NCBI GenBank assembly: GCA_016187925.1 | Contig: JACPIS010000023.1 | Location: 62,001-126,000 of the forward strand | Length of the DNA stretch: 64,000 nt | Origin: Opitutia bacterium | GTDB lineage: Bacteria; Verrucomicrobiota; Verrucomicrobiia; Opitutales; Opitutaceae | Direction of reading: 5' to 3' | Shown: one piece after another, positions 62,969-64,000 of the stretch | Numbering within the stretch: the stretch's first letter is position 1 | Layout: every line of letters starts with the position of its first letter | Notes under the pieces: model-generated | Databases searched by the model: none | Told to the model about the DNA's origin: nothing | The model's input: the letters and a program-made list of their open reading frames with translations, nothing else | Made by a program: the position numbers and the translations under genes

Positions 62969-63038
62969 TCAAATCATCTTGCCGTTGGCGTATATGAAGC
63001 AGGCGCAGGCGAACTCGGTCTGCATACGGCCGGTGGGG
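62969..63038 (-). pseudogene. remnant of pyrC 3' end
   Basis: Ungapped match to the end of the pyrC gene (63531-63600): 22 of the first 24 bases agree (ending in a shared CTTGCCGTTGGCGTA) and similarity continues through CGGCCGGTG. In translation, GRMQTEFACACFIYANGKMI aligns with GRVRTTIVGGKIVYANGKLV, both followed by a stop at the same place. With the intact copy it brackets hicAB, as expected if DNA was inserted at or recombined into the 3' end of pyrC. Confidence 0.6.
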
Positions 63039-63048
63039 TGCCGATAAC

Positions 63049-63285
63049 TCAGACGAGCACGGCATCCCGCATCGGGCGGGTGTTGGCGGCGGGGAGAACC
63101 TGGCGTTGGCGACCGAGCTGAACAACCTCCGCGCGCACCAAAAGCCGTAGCTTGCGGTAGGTGGCCTCCTCGGTGGCTCCGTGACAGACCCCGCCCCACG
63201 GGAAGAGATCCGGGCAGTAGCCGACGTAGGCGCGGTCGGCTTCGCTCCAGCGGACAAACTTGAGATAGCGGTCTTCGGGCTTCAT
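63049..63285 (-). CDS. hicB: HicB-like antitoxin
   Basis: 78 residues from ATG 63285, overlapping the hicA stop by 4 bp. YLKFVRWSEADRAYVGYCPDL is the degraded RNase H-like HicB core, followed by the GATEEATYRKLRLLVRAEVVQL helix. The usual C-terminal DNA-binding domain is short or missing, so autoregulation may differ. Type II toxin-antitoxin partner of the adjacent hicA. Confidence 0.8.
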   Translation of the reverse strand: MKPEDRYLKFVRWSEADRAYVGYCPDLFPWGGVCHGATEEATYRKLRLLVRAEVVQLGRQRQVLPAANTRPMRDAVLV

Positions 63286-63482
63286 CGGGTCGCTTCGCGT
63301 ATGGCGTTGCTGACTTGTTTCTCCTGATAGTGATGTGCGTCGTCGCCGTCTTTGCCACTCAAAATTACCGCGCCCATCAGACGCGGATGCCGGAATTTCC
63401 GGTGGGAGCCCTTGCCGCCGGAAACCACCACAAATCCCACTCTGGCTAGATCGGAGATCAATTGGCGGATTTTCCGAGGCAT
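63282..63482 (-). CDS. hicA: HicA-like toxin (mRNA interferase)
   Basis: 66 residues. The double-stranded-RNA-binding-like fold is typical of HicA: the helix KIRQLISDLARVGFVVV, then GGKGSHRKFRHP with the catalytic-position His at residue 27. Toxin first, antitoxin second, the common hicAB order. It sits between the pyrC gene and a truncated pyrC 3' copy. Confidence 0.82.
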   Translation of the reverse strand: MPRKIRQLISDLARVGFVVVSGGKGSHRKFRHPRLMGAVILSGKDGDDAHHYQEKQVSNAIREATR

Positions 63483-63530
63483 AAACGTGCGAAGGGTTGG
63501 GCGCGAGCGGGCTCGCAGCCTGTGAGGGAC

Positions 63531-64000
63531 TCAAACCAGCTTGCCGTTGGCGTAGACGATCTTGCCGCCGACGATGGTGGTTCTCACGCGGCCGGTGAGT
63601 TTCTGGCCGTGCCACGGAGAGTTGCGGGACTTGGAGAAGCCCTTCGTGGCGTCGTAGGTCCATTGCTCATCGGGGGCGAAGACGCAGACGTCGGCGTTGG
63701 CGCCGGGGGCGAGGGTGCCGGCGGGCAGCTTGAGCACGTCGGCGGCGCGGCGCGTCATGAGGTCGATGACGGCGGGCAGCTTGAACTTGTTCTGGCGGAC
63801 GAGCACGTCGAGGCAGACGGCGAGCGCGGTCTCGAGGCCGAGGATGCCGTTGGGGGCGTAGTCGAACTCGCGGTCTTTCTCGTCGGGTGTGTGCGGGGCG
63901 TGGTCAGTGCCGATGCAGTCGAGCGTGCCGTCCTTGAGGCCGGCGATGATGGCCCGGCGGTCCGCCTCGGTGCGGAGCGGCGGGTTCATCTTGAAGTTGG
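63531..64000 (-). CDS. pyrC: dihydroorotase, C-terminal part (runs off window)
   Basis: Third step of pyrimidine synthesis. About 156 C-terminal residues are visible; the 5' part lies beyond base 64000. FKMNPPLRTEADRRAIIAGL and DCIGTDHAPHTPDEKD (metal-binding/catalytic Asp and His) mark the class I amidohydrolase-type dihydroorotase; the end is VGGKIVYANGKLV. A partial second copy of this end lies 0.56 kb downstream. Confidence 0.93.
   Translation of the reverse strand, partial: NFKMNPPLRTEADRRAIIAGLKDGTLDCIGTDHAPHTPDEKDREFDYAPNGILGLETALAVCLDVLVRQNKFKLPAVIDLMTRRAADVLKLPAGTLAPGANADVCVFAPDEQWTYDATKGFSKSRNSPWHGQKLTGRVRTTIVGGKIVYANGKLV

Overview
The window is one continuous, dense stretch of high-GC bacterial chromosome. 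It resembles Verrucomicrobiota, probably family Opitutaceae; this rests on gene repertoire and the style of the intergenic repeats, not on a marker tree. Every housekeeping gene reads as full length and operons overlap by 4 bp (ATGA). Two short stretches, 1-790 and about 62.5-63.5 kb, are visibly richer in A+T and look accessory.

Layout. 0-6 kb: two small membrane proteins, phosphoheptose isomerase, recF, a TauE/SafE exporter, ruvC and a SulP transporter. 6.2-16.2 kb: an eight-gene operon for a membrane-bound relative of hydrogenase-4 and complex I. It has two tandem HyfB paralogues separated by an HTH-EIIA(PTS) protein, then HyfC, HyfE, HyfF, a HyfG-like large subunit that has lost all four Ni-ligand cysteines, and a fused ferredoxin/NuoB-like small subunit. 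16-24 kb: a soluble multi-PAS hybrid histidine kinase, hemH, gpmI and aspS. 24.3-25 kb: a RAYT (REP-associated tyrosine transposase) gene bracketed by two copies of a double-hairpin element. 25-29 kb: gatB, gatA and gatC (amidotransferase) with a GxxExxY gene between gatB and gatA. 28.9-34.4 kb: a P-II gene 6 bp ahead of a complete trans-4-hydroxy-L-proline catabolic cluster. 34-48 kb: a coiled-coil class III nucleotide cyclase, a TPR protein, thrS without a TGS domain, cysS, hemB, two APC permeases, a polysaccharide-export lipoprotein, an acidic-tailed protein and pyrD. 48-57 kb: siroheme and sulfate-assimilation genes (cbiX, cobA, cysI, cysH, cysD, cysN, an Rrf2 regulator, cysK, cysE). 57-64 kb: tRNA-Leu(GAG), a large RGG-rich protein, tsaE, thiL, a CPBP protease, a small membrane protein, hicAB and the 3' end of pyrC.

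How the parts fit together. The sulfur block can take activated sulfate to cysteine and supply siroheme; APS kinase, the siroheme dehydrogenase step and an obvious reductase partner are not in the window. aspS carries a residue associated with non-discriminating enzymes, which fits gatCAB making Asn-tRNA by transamidation. The hydroxyproline genes convert hydroxyproline to 2-oxoglutarate and ammonia, and the P-II gene may tie this to nitrogen status.

The two most unusual features are these. First, the Ehr-like ion-translocating complex without a Ni-Fe site, with a possible PTS regulator embedded in it and SulP next door. Second, the density of REP-like hairpins: several sequence families with conserved flanks and compensating stem changes, often paired head to head, in a window that also encodes a RAYT.
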